Shown here: piece by piece, positions 63,200 through 64,000 of the stretch
Layout of the letters: each line of letters opens with the position of its first letter
Position numbering within the stretch: position 1 is the first letter of the stretch
Source of the DNA: Mycobacterium sp. 1274761.0
GTDB taxonomy: Bacteria > Actinomycetota > Actinomycetes > Mycobacteriales > Mycobacteriaceae
DNA length: 64,000 bases
Direction: 5' to 3'
NCBI RefSeq assembly: GCF_001668615.1
Contig: NZ_LZMC01000030.1
Span: 1 to 64,000, forward strand
Translations under genes and position numbers: made by a program
Notes under the pieces: model-generated
Database searches by the model: none
The model's input: the letters and a program-made list of their open reading frames with translations, nothing else
Told to the model about the DNA's origin: nothing

Positions 63200-64000
63200 T
63201 CAGCCGCCCAGCACGCCGCGCAGGATGTCGACGAGCGCGCGGGGTTGGTCGCCCTGCACCGAGTGGCCGGAGTCGGCGACCACGTGCGTGCGCTGGAACC
63301 CCGGCGCGCCGTTGGCGAACGCCTCGGCGTCCTCGTCGTTGACGAAGAACGAGTTGGCCCCGCGCACCAGCGTGGTCGGCATGGTGATGCGCGGCACGTC
63401 GTCCCACAAGCCGGTGAACGACTCGGGCATCTTCTTGTTCTCGCCGCGGAAGGAGTCGTAGCGCCAGGTCCAGGTGCCGTCTTCATTGCGTTTGGAGTTG
63501 TGAAACACACCGCGTCGCAAGGACTTGCGGTCGCGATGCGGGGAAGCCTCGATGGTCGCGTCGAGCATCGACTGGAAATCGGGGAAGGTCCGCTCGCCTT
63601 GTACCAGCGCGACGGCGCCAAGCTGGGCCTTGGTCATCTGCTCGTGACGCTCGGGCGCAGACGGGGTGACGTCGACGAGAACCAGCTCGGGCACCAGCGA
63701 CGGCTCGGTGGCAGCGATGCGCAGGGCGGTCAGCCCGCCGAGTGACATGCCGACGACCAGCCGGGGGTTGGGCGCCCACTGCCGCAGCAGCGGCCGCAGC
63801 GTTTCGGCGTTGAGCCTGGGCCCGTAGTCGCCATCGTCGCGCCACGCCGAGCGCCCGTGGCCCGGCAAGTCGATCGCCAGCGCAGGCACCCCCAACCCGA
63901 GGATGACGGTGTCCCACGTGTGCGCGTTCTGACCGCCGCCGTGCAGGAACACCACCTGCGGGGGCTCTTCGCTCCATTTCAACGCGCTGATGCCGTCGGC
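63200..64000 (-). CDS. Alpha/beta hydrolase (Rv0045c-like), 5' end outside window
   Basis: The frame is open to the window edge, so the start is missing (about 30 residues by comparison with Rv0045c, which is 298 residues). The visible beginning ADGISALKW matches the family region just before VVFLHGGGQNAHTWDTV. Oxyanion HGGGQ, nucleophile elbow VGMSLGG, acid in the VRGANSFFVNDED region, and catalytic His in VVADSGHSVQ. An esterase with unknown natural substrate. Confidence 0.9.
   Translation of the reverse strand, partial: ADGISALKWSEEPPQVVFLHGGGQNAHTWDTVILGLGVPALAIDLPGHGRSAWRDDGDYGPRLNAETLRPLLRQWAPNPRLVVGMSLGGLTALRIAATEPSLVPELVLVDVTPSAPERHEQMTKAQLGAVALVQGERTFPDFQSMLDATIEASPHRDRKSLRRGVFHNSKRNEDGTWTWRYDSFRGENKKMPESFTGLWDDVPRITMPTTLVRGANSFFVNDEDAEAFANGAPGFQRTHVVADSGHSVQGDQPRALVDILRGVLGG

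Overview
The window is the replication-origin region of a high-GC mycobacterium, read in the opposite direction to the usual dnaA-first numbering. The gene order fhaA-fhaB-pstP-rodA-pbpA-pknA-pknB-trpG ... ppiA-cwsA-tRNA-Ala-tRNA-Ile-DUF3566-gyrA-gyrB-dciA-recF-gnd-dnaN-oriC-dnaA-rpmH-rnpA-yidD-yidC-jag-rsmG-parA-parB-...-cwlM-trxA-trxB-sigM-murJ-mutT4-pcnA is the mycobacterial origin layout. A gnd gene between dnaN and recF, a glucosylglycerate hydrolase almost collinear with the Mycolicibacterium hassiacum enzyme, and a leuS-to-Rv0045c block directly beyond pcnA all point to a fast-growing Mycolicibacterium. I cannot name the species.

Region by region. 1-8826: envelope-growth and Ser/Thr phosphorylation operon, largely joined by 4-bp start/stop overlaps. 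8804-13579: trpG, a 1092-residue cyclase/NB-ARC/LuxR regulator that is absent from the M. tuberculosis version of this locus, and a DUF881 gene. 13689-16807: small cell-division and envelope proteins (CrgA, PH protein, PpiA, CwsA, DUF3566), tRNA-Ala and tRNA-Ile, and a 37-residue membrane peptide between the tRNAs. 16842-25509: gyrA, gyrB, dciA, recF, gnd and dnaN, all leftward. 25510-26008: oriC. 26009-33326: dnaA leftward, then rpmH to parB rightward, with two perfect parS sites. 33544-45010: acetyltransferase, CwlM, thioredoxin system, SigM with a short putative anti-sigma factor, the MurJ-pseudokinase fusion, a DUF6049-type protein and MutT4. 45095-51149: pcnA, a DxDxDG-repeat protein, a mycothiol-dependent-type enzyme, an MFS transporter, YqgE, a Cys-tailed membrane protein and an Mtc28-type antigen. 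51344-64000: leuS, a short-chain dehydrogenase, glucosylglycerate hydrolase, a MarR regulator, a glutamine-type ABC transporter, a GntR regulator, an F420-type oxidoreductase, a PhoX-type Tat lipoprotein and the C-terminal part of an alpha/beta hydrolase.

How it works together. Replication genes point away from oriC on both sides, except dnaA, which faces oriC as usual. The PknB signalling network for peptidoglycan synthesis is split across both arms. Its kinase, phosphatase, FHA readers, RodA and PbpA lie on one arm. Its targets CwlM (a pseudo-amidase with an intact TGTFTF phosphosite tail) and MurJ-pseudokinase lie on the other. The far end combines a compatible-solute hydrolase, a polar amino-acid transporter and three nearby regulators or oxidoreductases.

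I saw no insertion sequence, prophage, CRISPR array, rRNA operon or intein. No gene cluster looks like a wholly unknown system. The least explained items are the inserted LuxR giant, the inter-tRNA peptide, the palindrome cluster with a perfect DnaA box between crgA and the PH gene, and the DxDxDG protein.
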